In this document: positions 15,551 through 26,600 of the stretch, one piece after another
How the letters are laid out: each line of letters opens with the position of its first letter
Numbering within the stretch: the stretch's first letter is position 1
Assembly: GCF_003043945.1 (NCBI RefSeq)
Contig: NZ_PYXG01000001.1
Span: forward strand, 1,966,501-2,030,500
Direction: 5' to 3'
DNA length: 64,000 nucleotides
Origin: Prevotella sp. oral taxon 376
GTDB lineage: Bacteria; Bacteroidota; Bacteroidia; Bacteroidales; Bacteroidaceae
Notes under the pieces: generated by a model
What the model was told of the DNA's origin: nothing
Seen by the model: only the letters and a program-made list of their open reading frames with translations
Databases searched by the model: none
Position numbers and translations under genes: made by a program

Positions 15551-18500
15551 TTACTCCATGAAGCTCAACAGCTGGCAGTAGTAACCCGTCTCAGGGGTGA
15601 AGCATAGGGCGAACTGCGCCGTGTCGCCGCTGGCCATGGCGTGCGACGACCCCTTCCACTCGTCGCCGTTGTTGTCGACGATGATGCCAGACTCCGAGGA
15701 CGCCGGGGGCGTGGTTGCATGCTTCCTCGAGGAGAACCAGAAAGTGTTCGAGCCTCTGCGGGCTATCACCCTGAACGGCATGCAGAACGGTTCTGTCGTA
15801 CTCTTGATGCCCAGCTGCTTCCTTACATCCGAGAGCGTGGGGTAGAACGCCCGCACATTACTCCCCAAGGGGCTGTAGAGCAGGAATGTCGTGCCGAAAG
15901 AGAAGTCCAGGACATTCGCCTTCGAGAGGTCCTCATAATCGCCTTTCTCCATCACGCCGCCGTGCACCTGCAATCCGCCCACGACCCGAATCCCGATGTT
16001 TCGGTTTATCACATTGTCGGAGATAATCTGCGCTGCGGGGAAGTACATGTTATTCCAGTAGGACGCAGACATCCTGCGGTAGACATACATGGCGGAAGCG
16101 CAGTTGGTATCGTCCTGGAGCGTGGGGTCGCTGCCGCGTCCGAGCCCCACCTTGAGGTCGGCTGCAAGAGAGCCGGCGTATGACTCCCATTGTTCGAGCT
16201 TCATTGACGAGCGGTTCACATACATATAGTTCGCCCGGTTGTTCATGCTCGTCTGCGTCCACTTCGAGTAGTCGCCGACAAAGAAGCCGTTGTTTCCGAT
16301 TTCAAAAGGCCCGATCTTACCCTCCTTGGCGGTTACCTTACCGCTGACTTCCGAGTCCACGAATTTTGCGTGCTTCGCCTCCAGATAGTCTGCGTCTATA
16401 TGGTCCGAGGTTATTTTCCCGTCCTTGAAAAGAGCGACCGATTTACCCTCGGAATCTATCATCTGTGTGTTGCCCTTGAGGGTTATGGACTTGTTCGGTC
16501 CGTCTATGTGTACTCCTGCCCTTTCAAGCCCCGTCTTCATGTCAACTACGGAAGAGTCTACACGACCTATGGAAAGGTTTACTTCCGCAAGGTACGCCTC
16601 CGCGTCCTCCGGTGCGGGCTGCCAGTCGGAGAGCATGTTCCCGGAGGTAAGCATCGGCTCGGCAATATGCATGCCGCCGTTGCGGATATTATAGGTATTG
16701 CACTCTATCTCCGAGACCCCGGACGGAACGGTAAAGGTCTTGGAGAAACGCTGCCAGGTATTTGTCAGCGCCGGCTTGACACTCTCCACGGCGATATGCT
16801 GCCGCTGCCCTTGCTGGTCTGTATATACTATCTCAAGAGAGGCGCCACGGTCCATCGTGGCGGGGTCGCCATGTACCCACACGGAGGCGGTGTACTCCTT
16901 GCCAGGCTCCACGGCCGCTTTGAAAAATACGCCCTTGTATAGGTCTTCTTGCACGCCTGTCAGTGAGCAATCCACGCTGTTGTGTCCACCATGCTTGTTG
17001 GCGGGGTCGATTATCGCTCCCGAGCTCAGCCTGTAACAGTCCTCCCGCAACTTGTCGAACGCCGTGCCCTTGAGCAGGTTCCGACCGCCCCCGGCCATGC
17101 CCTGCACCCTGGCGGTTATCTCGCCCAGCTGCCCGTTGATGTCCAGGGCGGCCATGGTCGAGAAGGTAACGGGCACCGTGCGGCGGTCGAGGACAGAGCC
17201 GTCAGCTCCGAGTAGCTCAACGATGAGGTTGTCCGGGTGGGGCACATGCGAGTAGTCCTCCAGCACATAGGTGGCGGTAGAGATGCTCCCGTAGCCCATC
17301 ACGGTGTCAGCGGGGGTGCCCGTGTCTCCCCGGTAGCGTATCTTCATGCCATCGGGCGATGTGTCCCGCAGCTCGATGTCGGCCCCCGTTACATGCTCAA
17401 CCTGGTAGGAGAGGCTTGCCGTGAGCTTTCCGCTGCTGTCGACCACGGCCTTTTCGGTAACGGCTCTCAATCGATGAAACTCGGCGGCCTTGCCAGGCTT
17501 GCCGTCCGGTCCCTGTACCTTACTCCAAGTGTAGGCGGAGGGCTCCAGGGGTGGATAGGGCTTGTCCCAGACGGCCACGCCGATCCATTTTCCGGGGGTC
17601 GTTCCGGCGACCATGTCTTCCGGGGCTGGCATATAATCGGTCAATGGTCCGTACTCTATCTGTATGTCATACCAGTAGGAGTCAGGGTCTTTGGTGATGC
17701 CATCCTCGAGATAGACAAACGCCCGCAGCCATATTCCCGGCATGGCGGCTATCCGACCGTTGATTTTCTTCGAGAACGACGCCTCCCCGTCCTTTTCCGT
17801 GCCGTCGGCCTTTAGCGTAGATTTTCCATCGGCAAACAGGAGATTCGACCAGACCGTGGTCCCGTTCTCCAATTTGGGGGATATGTTCGATTTCATCTCA
17901 CCACTTTTGGCGGCGGCGCTGATATGGTATTTTGCCCGGGCGGAGAGGATAAACGGGACCTCTGCGGGCTGGTTCTCGATAAACCCGTCGTACAGCGTGA
18001 TGACTTTCTCGTTCTTGTAGGCGGGCGGCTGGTTGGCATAGTTCCTGTCGACGCCCTGTATCTTTCTCGCCTCGGCGAGCTTTCCGGCTTCCGCTGGCGT
18101 AAAGGTCTGCCCGCCATCGTCGGAATAACGGATGAAGGTGTATGAGCTTATGGCATCCCCCTGGTCGCCCTTGTCGCCCTTGTCGCCTTTCTCTCCCTTG
18201 CTGACCTGCTTCCGCCAGACAGTCGATCCGTCGGAGGGTATATCCGTGGGCTTCGCCCCGGCCGGATTCGCGCAGAGCCACAGGGACCCATCCTTGCTCA
18301 CCCGGGCGTAGTAGGGGTAGGGCCTTGCCGTCCACGCTCCCATGTCGCACGGGACAGGGTAGGACTCCGGCGTGCCGTCGGGGGCTTCCGAGATAATGGT
18401 GATCCGGTTTACCTCCAGCTCCACCGTGTCGCCGATGTGCTGCTTGCGCTTACCCTCGTAGGAAAAGGAGTCGATGCCCTTGTACTTGCTGATGCCGTCG

Positions 18501-21500
18501 TCAGCGTCAAGGACCATCAGCCCTTGCCGGTCCTTGTCGGTCTGCGAGCCCTCCTGCACGATGTCGTCGCCCGTATGCGGCGTGTCGTTCGCCACGGAGA
18601 GGTCATAGCCCGTGCAGGTGCGGAGTCCTGGAGAGACTTCCACCCACAGGTCGCTGTTGTAGTCGAGGTCGGCACGGTAGTACTTTCCGGCCGCCGTTCG
18701 GTAGATGTCATCCTGCTTGGGGACGAGGATCGTATGCTCCGCCGCCGTGGTATAGATGATGACCTCGGGTTGCGAGCCCGCCCCGTCGGTATGGGCAAAC
18801 AGGTACACATCCCCGGCCTGGGGCTCGACAGGATATGTCGCCGTGTACTCCTCCCATGACAGGGTCGCCTCTCCGTCTACGCTCTTGTACAGTCTTGACG
18901 CCGAGCCGGCGACCCTCGGGGGTATCTCAACGACCGGGGCTTTCTCGTTCGAGAGGTCCACATAGTGATATTGCCTGCCGTCCTCGAGCGTCTCCGTGCC
19001 CTTGCCGACCACGAGCCGCCAGTAGTAGCGGTTGGCGGCGTTGGCCGTCGTGCCCTCCACGAGGTTGCTGGTCTGGCACTTCGCCTGGTCGCCGATGCGC
19101 CAACAATTGTCTACCGTGCGGTCGCCGTCCGTGCTGATGAAATAACAGCGATAATAGGACGGAGTCTCATATTCACTCCGCTTGCCGAGCACCTCGACGC
19201 TGCCGTCCCGCACGGCGATGGCCACGGCACCGACGGCGAAGACCATGTCCCCAATGGGCGTGCCGTCCTTGCCGAACGGGCGCACGGCGAATATCGTGTT
19301 GCCCGCCTTGCCCAGCGAGAGGTTGCCCGAGGTATATGTCTTCTTCCTGACTTCCAGCTCGGCGACGGTCATCTTCTTACGCACTTTGAGATTGTCCACC
19401 TCGAGCGTGCCCGTGCCGTCTTCATCCTCATAGAGGGAGTAGCCATTCCCTTCGTCGCCCGCCGTATAGCGGCTGCTCGTTACGGAGGACACCACGAGGC
19501 GGTAGAGACGACCGAAGCCGTCGCCGTCGAGATAGTACCTGCCGCTATCCTCCCCGAGGGCGATGCCTTTCAGGAAGCGTATCACCTCCCGTGCCGTGTC
19601 GGGGGTGTCCTTATAGAGATACCGCTCGTCGCCAAGCCTTTTTACAAGCATGGCGACATCACTTGCCGACATTCCACCACCGATTCCAAGTTGTGCGAAC
19701 AGACTTCCATTATAGATACGGTCTATTGCTGTTGTGATTTTCTGATAGGTAGTCTGTTCTATTTTTTCATTGAGCGATATTTCAACCTTTGGGGTAATAC
19801 CCTCGCCCTCCTTAATGGATAGGCTCTCAATAGTAATATTGATGATGGGTAGAATCTCGTCTTTGTTGCCCGTTTCTGGAATTCCAAAGAAAGGAAATCG
19901 CAAACCTGCGTACAGATTCCAATAAACTGATTTTGTTACATCGCCGGCTTTCTCGCATCTGTCATAGTTGCGGGCGAGATATATGTCATCCAAATGAGGC
20001 TCGTATATGTATTTTGTCTCACAATTATCTGCGAGATACTGCGTAGCTGCCACAAGCAAGCGCACCTCTGCAGCCTTGATATAAGCCTCTGGCATTGCTA
20101 TACCCACCAGGACGAAGTGGTCTCCGGCTTGCAGCCGATCTGTTTCGTTTGGATAGTAAACATGAAGAGAGGTGTCGTTCGCCCTGCTTAGCCGAAGCTG
20201 CCATCCCTTGTATGTTTTTCCGTCTTTTGTATATGTAACGCTCTGCACATTGTCCCCAACCTCAAACTCTCTTGTCACACACCTTCCGTCGGTCATGACG
20301 ATCGCAGGCTTGTCTTTGCCACTGAACTGTGCCCTCCAATCTTTGATGCCTAAATCTTTGATAATAACATTAAAAGGTGTATTCAGGAAGTTGTTGGCAT
20401 ATTGTGCCTTAGCCCATCTGTATTGCGACTTATAATTTAGGGGCAAATCGGCAGTTTTCTGCGATTTTCCCACAAAGTATGTAAGGGAACTGTCGGCGTC
20501 CAAATACATGCTCCGCAGAAAGAAAGGGGCAAAACTAACTCTCACATCGGAAGTCTCGCTTAATGTGATTGCGTTTATTTGTGGGACGGAAGAAGCTACG
20601 TCCGGAAGGTTGGGTAGCTCAAACTCACAAAAATCGTCTCCATTGCTTATTTCTTGCAGCTTTGAAACATATACACCAGTTAGCTTTTCTTTGCCTGTTG
20701 ATTTTGGCGTTATGTATATGTACATTTTAAATCCAACAAGAATGGTTGTTTTCTTCTCGGCGTCGACTTTCGCCCCAAACCAAATATTACCAAAGCTTGC
20801 AGACATAAAGTAACTTGCGGCAGGTTGGTTTTTTATCTCACACAGCGTCTTCTCGTTAAACTCCAGATGTACGCCAGTATCTGTTGCCAAACTACACTTT
20901 TCGGTGTTTTCAGATATTGCGGCATCTACATCTATGTATGGATAAGGGGCGTTTTCTTGTGGTACTATTCCACTACCAACATGTGCGTTGTCTATGAGCC
21001 TTCCGTCTGACAAATAACCGACGGCGAGAATTTCGTCAATTCGCTCTTCGTCCTCGTAGTTCAAAAATGACTTATGCCCATTTTGGTCTGGACCGACACC
21101 GTTAGCTTCCGTGTGCCCGTCCATGTCCTCGCATTCCGCGGCACGAAGCTCTCCGTATGTGGATTCTTTGATAGTAGGGTAAATCTCCTCCAAATCTTGG
21201 TTGGAGCCGTCCCACATCCCAACCCCCTCCCGCAAGCCATCAATAGAAGACATGCAGTCGTCGTTCTTGTCAATATAGGCATCATTCGTGTCTCCGAGCA
21301 CAGAGCGCAAGAATGGAAATTTCTCCTTGCGGGCAATGTTGCGCTTAGCCTTTACTTCTGGAATCTCGAATGTGTCGGGAAGCTGAAGATTTTGAGGGAA
21401 CAAAGACTGCGACAGTTTGTATTTGTCGTTGTAGTACCTATACGGAAGATTCTTTGTAGACCCCATTGCCCGCAAGCGAGTGATTATTTGCTGAGACCGA

Positions 21501-22333
21501 TTGGCAATTTTCTTTATTTCAAAAAGAGCCTTGCCTTGGTTTTCTGCATCTGCATATCCTTTGCCGTACCCAAGATAAAAATAACCATTATCTCCATTAT
21601 TGGCTCCAACTGTAGAGTTGTCTCCGGTTATAGCACCAAGCGTATATCCAATATAAATTTCCCGTCCCTTAATGAAGTAGTCGAGCTTGAAAGTTGTCTG
21701 TACCTCTGATAAGGCTGCGGCAACTGTGGTGTCATTGAAAGAGAGAACCTTGTCGTCCGTGTGTGTAACGAGCTGAGCTTTCCCCTTTTTCTCTTTCGTT
21801 GAAGTTAGGTTCACATAAATATGCCAGCCATCTTTCGGGAAGGCTCGGTCAAGGTTAGCTTGTATCTTACCTGCGAGCGTGCAGACGGGAGTATATATAA
21901 TCTCCTTTCCCAATATGGTGGTCTTAGTCTCTCCGCAATATAACTGAAAGTTTGAGCTGCCGGTGTAGTTAGTTCCTACTGCGGCAATATAGTCCCCGGT
22001 AGTAGGGGTTATATCAAGCATAATAACCCTTCCGAGGTCGTTAGACACGCTGTCAAACCTTACATTGTCATACTTGAAAGCATTGCCGGTCTGCTTTGGC
22101 TTTGCGCTTTGGTTTACACTTGGCAGATTGTTCAGATAGAAGTCTTGCCCACGATATACGCAACGGTCGCCAACAGCGAATGGGATGGGGGTTTCTGACG
22201 AAATGCTGAATTGCAGGAACTGCTCCCCAACACTCATCGCCTTGTCATGGAACTCCCATTTTTCAACCAGACAACGAACTTTCTCCGTTCCGTCCGTATC
22301 TTTGTATAAGATAGCAAGTTTTCCACTTTTCAT
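15551..22333 (-). CDS. Giant tail-tip/tail-fibre protein, 2260 aa
   Basis: Lies where the tail-associated hub and receptor-binding protein of a siphovirus is expected, between the distal tail protein and the lysis genes. Residues 1 to about 900 look like a tail-hub/Tal region (CLVEKWEFHDKAMSVGEQFL). A collagen-like stretch GEKGDKGDKGDQGD lies at about residue 1376. A probable carbohydrate-binding module of CBM4/9 type follows at about 1750-1880 (RNLLKGTAFDKL; EYTASVWVHGD; TWQRFSKTF). The C-terminus (about 1960-2260) reads like a fibre tip. The C-terminal 60% is encoded by markedly GC-rich DNA while the N-terminal part is AT-rich, suggesting a mosaic gene. It has no second promoter inside that I can see. 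Confidence 0.85.
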   Translation of the reverse strand: MKSGKLAILYKDTDGTEKVRCLVEKWEFHDKAMSVGEQFLQFSISSETPIPFAVGDRCVYRGQDFYLNNLPSVNQSAKPKQTGNAFKYDNVRFDSVSNDLGRVIMLDITPTTGDYIAAVGTNYTGSSNFQLYCGETKTTILGKEIIYTPVCTLAGKIQANLDRAFPKDGWHIYVNLTSTKEKKGKAQLVTHTDDKVLSFNDTTVAAALSEVQTTFKLDYFIKGREIYIGYTLGAITGDNSTVGANNGDNGYFYLGYGKGYADAENQGKALFEIKKIANRSQQIITRLRAMGSTKNLPYRYYNDKYKLSQSLFPQNLQLPDTFEIPEVKAKRNIARKEKFPFLRSVLGDTNDAYIDKNDDCMSSIDGLREGVGMWDGSNQDLEEIYPTIKESTYGELRAAECEDMDGHTEANGVGPDQNGHKSFLNYEDEERIDEILAVGYLSDGRLIDNAHVGSGIVPQENAPYPYIDVDAAISENTEKCSLATDTGVHLEFNEKTLCEIKNQPAASYFMSASFGNIWFGAKVDAEKKTTILVGFKMYIYITPKSTGKEKLTGVYVSKLQEISNGDDFCEFELPNLPDVASSVPQINAITLSETSDVRVSFAPFFLRSMYLDADSSLTYFVGKSQKTADLPLNYKSQYRWAKAQYANNFLNTPFNVIIKDLGIKDWRAQFSGKDKPAIVMTDGRCVTREFEVGDNVQSVTYTKDGKTYKGWQLRLSRANDTSLHVYYPNETDRLQAGDHFVLVGIAMPEAYIKAAEVRLLVAATQYLADNCETKYIYEPHLDDIYLARNYDRCEKAGDVTKSVYWNLYAGLRFPFFGIPETGNKDEILPIINITIESLSIKEGEGITPKVEISLNEKIEQTTYQKITTAIDRIYNGSLFAQLGIGGGMSASDVAMLVKRLGDERYLYKDTPDTAREVIRFLKGIALGEDSGRYYLDGDGFGRLYRLVVSSVTSSRYTAGDEGNGYSLYEDEDGTGTLEVDNLKVRKKMTVAELEVRKKTYTSGNLSLGKAGNTIFAVRPFGKDGTPIGDMVFAVGAVAIAVRDGSVEVLGKRSEYETPSYYRCYFISTDGDRTVDNCWRIGDQAKCQTSNLVEGTTANAANRYYWRLVVGKGTETLEDGRQYHYVDLSNEKAPVVEIPPRVAGSASRLYKSVDGEATLSWEEYTATYPVEPQAGDVYLFAHTDGAGSQPEVIIYTTAAEHTILVPKQDDIYRTAAGKYYRADLDYNSDLWVEVSPGLRTCTGYDLSVANDTPHTGDDIVQEGSQTDKDRQGLMVLDADDGISKYKGIDSFSYEGKRKQHIGDTVELEVNRITIISEAPDGTPESYPVPCDMGAWTARPYPYYARVSKDGSLWLCANPAGAKPTDIPSDGSTVWRKQVSKGEKGDKGDKGDQGDAISSYTFIRYSDDGGQTFTPAEAGKLAEARKIQGVDRNYANQPPAYKNEKVITLYDGFIENQPAEVPFILSARAKYHISAAAKSGEMKSNISPKLENGTTVWSNLLFADGKSTLKADGTEKDGEASFSKKINGRIAAMPGIWLRAFVYLEDGITKDPDSYWYDIQIEYGPLTDYMPAPEDMVAGTTPGKWIGVAVWDKPYPPLEPSAYTWSKVQGPDGKPGKAAEFHRLRAVTEKAVVDSSGKLTASLSYQVEHVTGADIELRDTSPDGMKIRYRGDTGTPADTVMGYGSISTATYVLEDYSHVPHPDNLIVELLGADGSVLDRRTVPVTFSTMAALDINGQLGEITARVQGMAGGGRNLLKGTAFDKLREDCYRLSSGAIIDPANKHGGHNSVDCSLTGVQEDLYKGVFFKAAVEPGKEYTASVWVHGDPATMDRGASLEIVYTDQQGQRQHIAVESVKPALTNTWQRFSKTFTVPSGVSEIECNTYNIRNGGMHIAEPMLTSGNMLSDWQPAPEDAEAYLAEVNLSIGRVDSSVVDMKTGLERAGVHIDGPNKSITLKGNTQMIDSEGKSVALFKDGKITSDHIDADYLEAKHAKFVDSEVSGKVTAKEGKIGPFEIGNNGFFVGDYSKWTQTSMNNRANYMYVNRSSMKLEQWESYAGSLAADLKVGLGRGSDPTLQDDTNCASAMYVYRRMSASYWNNMYFPAAQIISDNVINRNIGIRVVGGLQVHGGVMEKGDYEDLSKANVLDFSFGTTFLLYSPLGSNVRAFYPTLSDVRKQLGIKSTTEPFCMPFRVIARRGSNTFWFSSRKHATTPPASSESGIIVDNNGDEWKGSSHAMASGDTAQFALCFTPETGYYCQLLSFME

Positions 22334-22878
22334 TACGCATCAAAAATTAGGTCGCTGACGGACTGGTGCCCGCCGGCGACGGTTGAGAACTTAGGGGTAA
22401 TATCTGTTGTCGGATCTTCAACCCCGAACTTTACCTTGAAAGACGCAACAGCGTCAGGGTCGCTATCGCCATAAACATAAACATCGTTATCGACAGAAAG
22501 AACATGAATGTCTTTTCGTCCCGTCTTTGTATATTCGTCATAGATAGCAAGTCTCCCGCCAACGGCGTTAGCATTGCGACCATAAACAAAATCAATAAAA
22601 CTCGAAATGTCATTGGATATGTTTTTTTCTGTCCCCTTATAAAGAAACTCCACTTCCAGATCATAATTCTTCATGGGGATCACATCTGGAATGTATACAT
22701 CCCTTCCGTCTTCCCCCGGCCAGTCTCTTGCCGCCAACTCCTTTGCTTCTGGGTTCTTTTTAAAAGGAAATTCCTTGGCGGCAATTTTGAACATAGACAG
22801 CAAGTCTACGACAGGACCTTTTGTATAGGTCGTGCCATCAAAACTCAACTGTTGAATATATACTTTCTTTATTGCCAT
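22333..22878 (-). CDS. Distal tail-like protein
   Basis: Start set at 22878 (MAIKKVYIQQLSFDGTTYTK); a further ATG lies three codons upstream. The gene sits directly before the giant tail protein and after the tape measure, the place of a Dit/distal tail component that joins tube to tip. The sequence LEVEFLYKGTEKNISNDISS and DIHVLSVDNDVYVYGDSDPD fits a beta-rich structural protein. It overlaps the next start by one base. Assignment by position mainly. Confidence 0.65.
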   Translation of the reverse strand: MAIKKVYIQQLSFDGTTYTKGPVVDLLSMFKIAAKEFPFKKNPEAKELAARDWPGEDGRDVYIPDVIPMKNYDLEVEFLYKGTEKNISNDISSFIDFVYGRNANAVGGRLAIYDEYTKTGRKDIHVLSVDNDVYVYGDSDPDAVASFKVKFGVEDPTTDITPKFSTVAGGHQSVSDLIFDA

Positions 22879-22978
22879 AAAATGCAAAATATTTTCAACA
22901 AATGTAGTAAAATATATTTACAAAATACAAGTGCGAAAACAAAAATGTTACCAACATTAGTTGATTTTTGCCACGATG

Positions 22979-23010
22979 TTTTGAATATAGGCCTTTGATT
23001 GGTATATTTG
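22979..23010 (+). promoter_or_regulatory. Promoter of the 23033 moron
   Basis: TTTTG (22979-22983), 19 bases, and TATATTTG (23003-23010) form a near-perfect Bacteroidetes promoter reading rightwards, 22 bases before the ATG at 23033. Confidence 0.8.
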
Positions 23011-23032
23011 CAAGAAGAAAAAGCGTTAAAAC

Positions 23033-23548
23033 ATGAACAGAAATGATTTAAGTGGGCACCTCAAAAGTTCTGCAATAAAGCTGGGACTTTGCAAGCAATG
23101 GCAAGAGGAGTGGAAAGACAATACGGACAAACAATCACTTATTGATAAATATTTTTCCGGACTTGATTTCCCAATGAGATTCCATTGGCCGTCAAATGAT
23201 TTTATCAAAGAAAACTTCGAACAAAGATTGCTTAGAGATAACAATATTCTCGTTGACGACACGAGGAGTCTGCTCAATCCAAAAGAGGCGGTGATTCTTG
23301 GAACATCAAAGTCTATCGTCAGAGTAAATAGTGACAATTATTCCACTATCTACATAAGAGATAGTTCCCATGTAGAGATAATTGTTAAAAACAAAGCATT
23401 TGTTATAGTGCATTTGTTTGAGAAAGCCAATATAAAGGTGCAAACGGAAGATTTTCCAAATGTACTCATTCTGAAACATTCAAAGGAAGTCGTAATTGAA
23501 GCGACATCGAATGTAAAAATCAAAGAAGATCTTGATTACCTAAAATAA
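23033..23548 (+). CDS. Moron-like protein of unknown function, 171 aa
   Basis: A single plus-strand gene lying between minus-strand tail genes, with its own promoter (22979-23010) and terminator (23571-23609). The protein has an alpha-helical N-terminal half (SAIKLGLCKQWQEEWKDN) and a C-terminal half of regularly alternating strands (IVRVNSDNYSTIYIRDSSHV; VEIIVKNKAFVIVHLFEKAN; IKVQTEDF) that looks like a short beta-helix. The independent unit and opposite strand mark it as a moron expressed from the prophage. It could modify the host or exclude other phages; no motif decides this. Confidence 0.75.
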   Translation: MNRNDLSGHLKSSAIKLGLCKQWQEEWKDNTDKQSLIDKYFSGLDFPMRFHWPSNDFIKENFEQRLLRDNNILVDDTRSLLNPKEAVILGTSKSIVRVNSDNYSTIYIRDSSHVEIIVKNKAFVIVHLFEKANIKVQTEDFPNVLILKHSKEVVIEATSNVKIKEDLDYLK

Positions 23549-23570
23549 TGTAGTTCTATTATTTCCATAA

Positions 23571-23609
23571 AGAGAAGACTGCCTGGGAAGATAGTTTTCT
23601 CTTTTTTTA
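23571..23609 (+). terminator. Rho-independent terminator of the moron
   Basis: AGAGAAGACT (23571-23580) pairs with AGTTTTCTCT (23593-23602), one G-U pair, followed by seven T. A weaker stem GCGGA/TCCGC between about 23620 and 23650 may serve the leftward tape-measure transcript. Confidence 0.8.
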
Positions 23610-23674
23610 TACAAAAAGCGGAGCCTGCCTTTTCAGACAAGCCCCATCCGCAAACATATATGAAAATAACAAAC

Positions 23675-26600
23675 CTAAGCCACCTGTAATTTTTGATTAC
23701 CAAATATAACGCTGTGCAGGTCGTCTGAAAGTTGCTCTATTTTCCCATATAAAGCTCCGTTCTCACTGATAATAGCCCGTATCGCCGCAACATTTGCGTC
23801 AATCTTGCCGAGCGTCGTAGCCATTCCCGTAATTTGCTTGAGATAGTCGGGCCATGCCTCGTTGATGAACTGCGTCTGCATAATCCGGATGACAGAAACA
23901 TCTTGCCGAAGCGCATTGATATACCCAGCAAGCAAAGCGCTTGTCTCTTCGGAGGTTCCCTGTATTCCGCTGCTCAAAGTCGAATTGCTGGAATTTCTTA
24001 GTGTAAGCCCAGCGTTATTTATCCCAGCTTCGTATGCGGTCATAAACTCTTGTGCGGCCATTATGGCCTTTGAACCTTCTCCGTTTGTGCCAAAATAATC
24101 TGCAATAATCTTAGACATGCTTCTTGCGCTTCCCGTAATGTCTTCGGGATTAAACACTCCTTTGTTGCCGCCGCCGTCTCCAAAAAGCTTCGTTCGCAAT
24201 TTCTCAAACATGGGCTGCATGATCTCCATTTGCATCATCTTGGAGGCGATACTTTGCAAGATGCCCCTAACGGTGTCTCCATAGGCGTTGGCCATGTTCT
24301 CTCCATTTTCAAATGCAGAGGCAAGGGCGTCGGAAATCTGGTCCGCCCAACCTTTTACATCAATATCCCAAAGTCTCTTTGCCAAGTCTTCCGAGAAGAA
24401 CCTTATCTGGTCGTCAAGTTCAGCAATTTTTTGCTTGGTTTCAATAAGAGCCGATTGCGATTTCTTCTTCTTGGCATCCTCCTTGTTATATATGTCAACA
24501 TAGTCTTTCCGCTTCTGCATCAATAAGTTGTACTGTTGCTGATAGCCATTTATATCTCCTGCACCCGCTGCATTGTAATAATCGGACATTGCTTTTCCTG
24601 CGGAACCCTCTTTGTTGGCAGTGTAGATGCGCCCGAAAATTTTCATATTGTAGTTATTTGCTGCGTATTGCTTTTGGTATGCCCGTATCAAGTCGCCATA
24701 GTCATATCCAAGCGTCCTTTCTTGCGCCTTGGCAATAGTTTCCGTATAGCCTTCTATTTTGGAAACATCTTCTTTCAGACCTGAAATTTGCCGTTCAAGT
24801 TTATTATCGTGATGTTGAGCAAACCCGGTGTACCACCCTGTCCACGACTTAATGACACCACGGGCAGTCCCCATTATGTCTCCATTCTTCAAAGAGTTCC
24901 AGCCGTCAGCCGCACCTTGCGATGCCTGTGAGAAAGCACTCATAAAGCCATAACCGTTGCTATCCCTTAGCTTATCACCTTTTCCGTTTACATAATCCAA
25001 AGTGTTAGCCAAGTCGTCTAAGATACCATTTAATTGTTGCACAGCATCATTAATACCGTTAACGATTTTGTCAATAACGGCGACAGCACTCATGGCTCCT
25101 TGGGTACCTTTCATCATGTCATCGAACTTTTGCTTTTGGGCAGACGCCGCCCCCATCTGCTTGATGTCGCCAACACTTTTTGCACGGTCATAGATGTCAG
25201 CCGCTTTCGCATATTGTCCGCTCGCATAGTCATATTTGTTTTGAAACAACCCCTGTAATCCACCGCTCATAAAAGCCGCCACGTCGCTCTTCCTTTCATT
25301 AATCTTCCGCATCTGAGCATTAACCTCCTCTATTTTTTTAGAATAGTCTTTTGCTGAAATGATTCCGTTCTTAAACTGTTCGTTCAGTCCTTCTTTTATA
25401 ATTTTGGCCATTTCGGTTGCGGACTTTATAGATTGTCCCCATACAGAAGCAAAGAAGTTTTTGTAACCAGCGCTACTTTCAAGCACCTTCGCATCTCTCT
25501 TTGCCCTTGCGATTCTTTCTCCATCGTCGTATTGTGATTGCGTAAGTTTGCCGTTCTTTAGTCCGTTGTTGAGCTTACGCAAGGTCTCCTTGTACTCGCT
25601 ATTAATCTTATCTAATTCGACACCAAAGTCAACAAGGCCTCCTTTAAGATTGGCGTAAGTTTCGATGGCTTCCTTGTCTATTTCCTGCTGCAGGTCTCTC
25701 CATTTTTGTATTTCATTAGAAATGCTTTTAATCTTTTCTGCATCAGCACTTTCTCCAAGCATTTTTTGCACAGACTTTTCTATGCTCTCGTTCGATTCAT
25801 TTGCGTCAAATGCATACGGGGTTTCAATGCCAAGCCCTTTCAATCCACGTGAAATTTCATCTTTTAATGCGTCAGCCACATTTTGATACTTTTCAGCATT
25901 GAAGCCCGACAAAGACATGGCAAGCTGTTTATCTCCTGTAGCTGTGAGGACTTTGTTGTACATCTCCCATTTCTTAGTTAAGCGGTCAAGATACAACGAA
26001 ACCTTAGAAGCCCACTTCTCAGTTGCATCATCAAAATTGTCTGATTTTACCTGAAGCCTAGCCTTGTTTATTTCTTCCTGCAAGGCTGCTACAACTTCCT
26101 TATTTGCTTTCTTTGTTCCGTAATGCTTGATAACCTTTTCGTTTAACTTATCCAAAGTTTCCAAATAGTTGGGAATATTCTCAAAAGAGTACCCTTGTTT
26201 TTTTAGCAAAGAGTCTTTCCCGAAGAACTGTTCCTTGACTTTTTTTAGCGCACCTCCTGAACCAATCTTCTTCTCCCATTGCCTGTACACATTATAGGCA
26301 TCAGAGAGTGCGCGAATTTCTCGGCGCAAGCTTTCTGCATAGACATCTTTCTTGTTACCACTTTTCCCTTTCTTTTTACTCTCGTCAGTCCAAGAGAGGT
26401 GCTCTCCGGTGAGAAACAAAGCCGGGTCTCTAAACGCCTCCGTTTCTTCCAGTCCGAGCTTTAGAGCCTCCTGTTTCCTCTTATACTCATTGTGTAACTT
26501 AATATCTTCTTTGTCAGTTAGAAAACCATCTTTATTTCTTTTTGACCTTACCAATCTATTATCAGCGTCGCTTACAGCTTTCAATTGGTTTTTGAAGAGC

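Noticed and set aside
15597..19822. Several plus-strand frames of 80-285 codons opposite the tail-fibre gene
   Set aside because: High GC removes stops on the opposite strand; the translations are Arg/Pro/His-rich and unlike proteins, and the minus frame is continuous over 2260 codons.
21074..21709. 211-codon plus-strand frame opposite the tail gene
   Set aside because: Fully antisense to a well-supported gene, with no promoter or start context.
15551..22333. Diversity-generating retroelement in the tail fibre
   Set aside because: No reverse transcriptase gene and no template/variable repeat pair were seen in the window.
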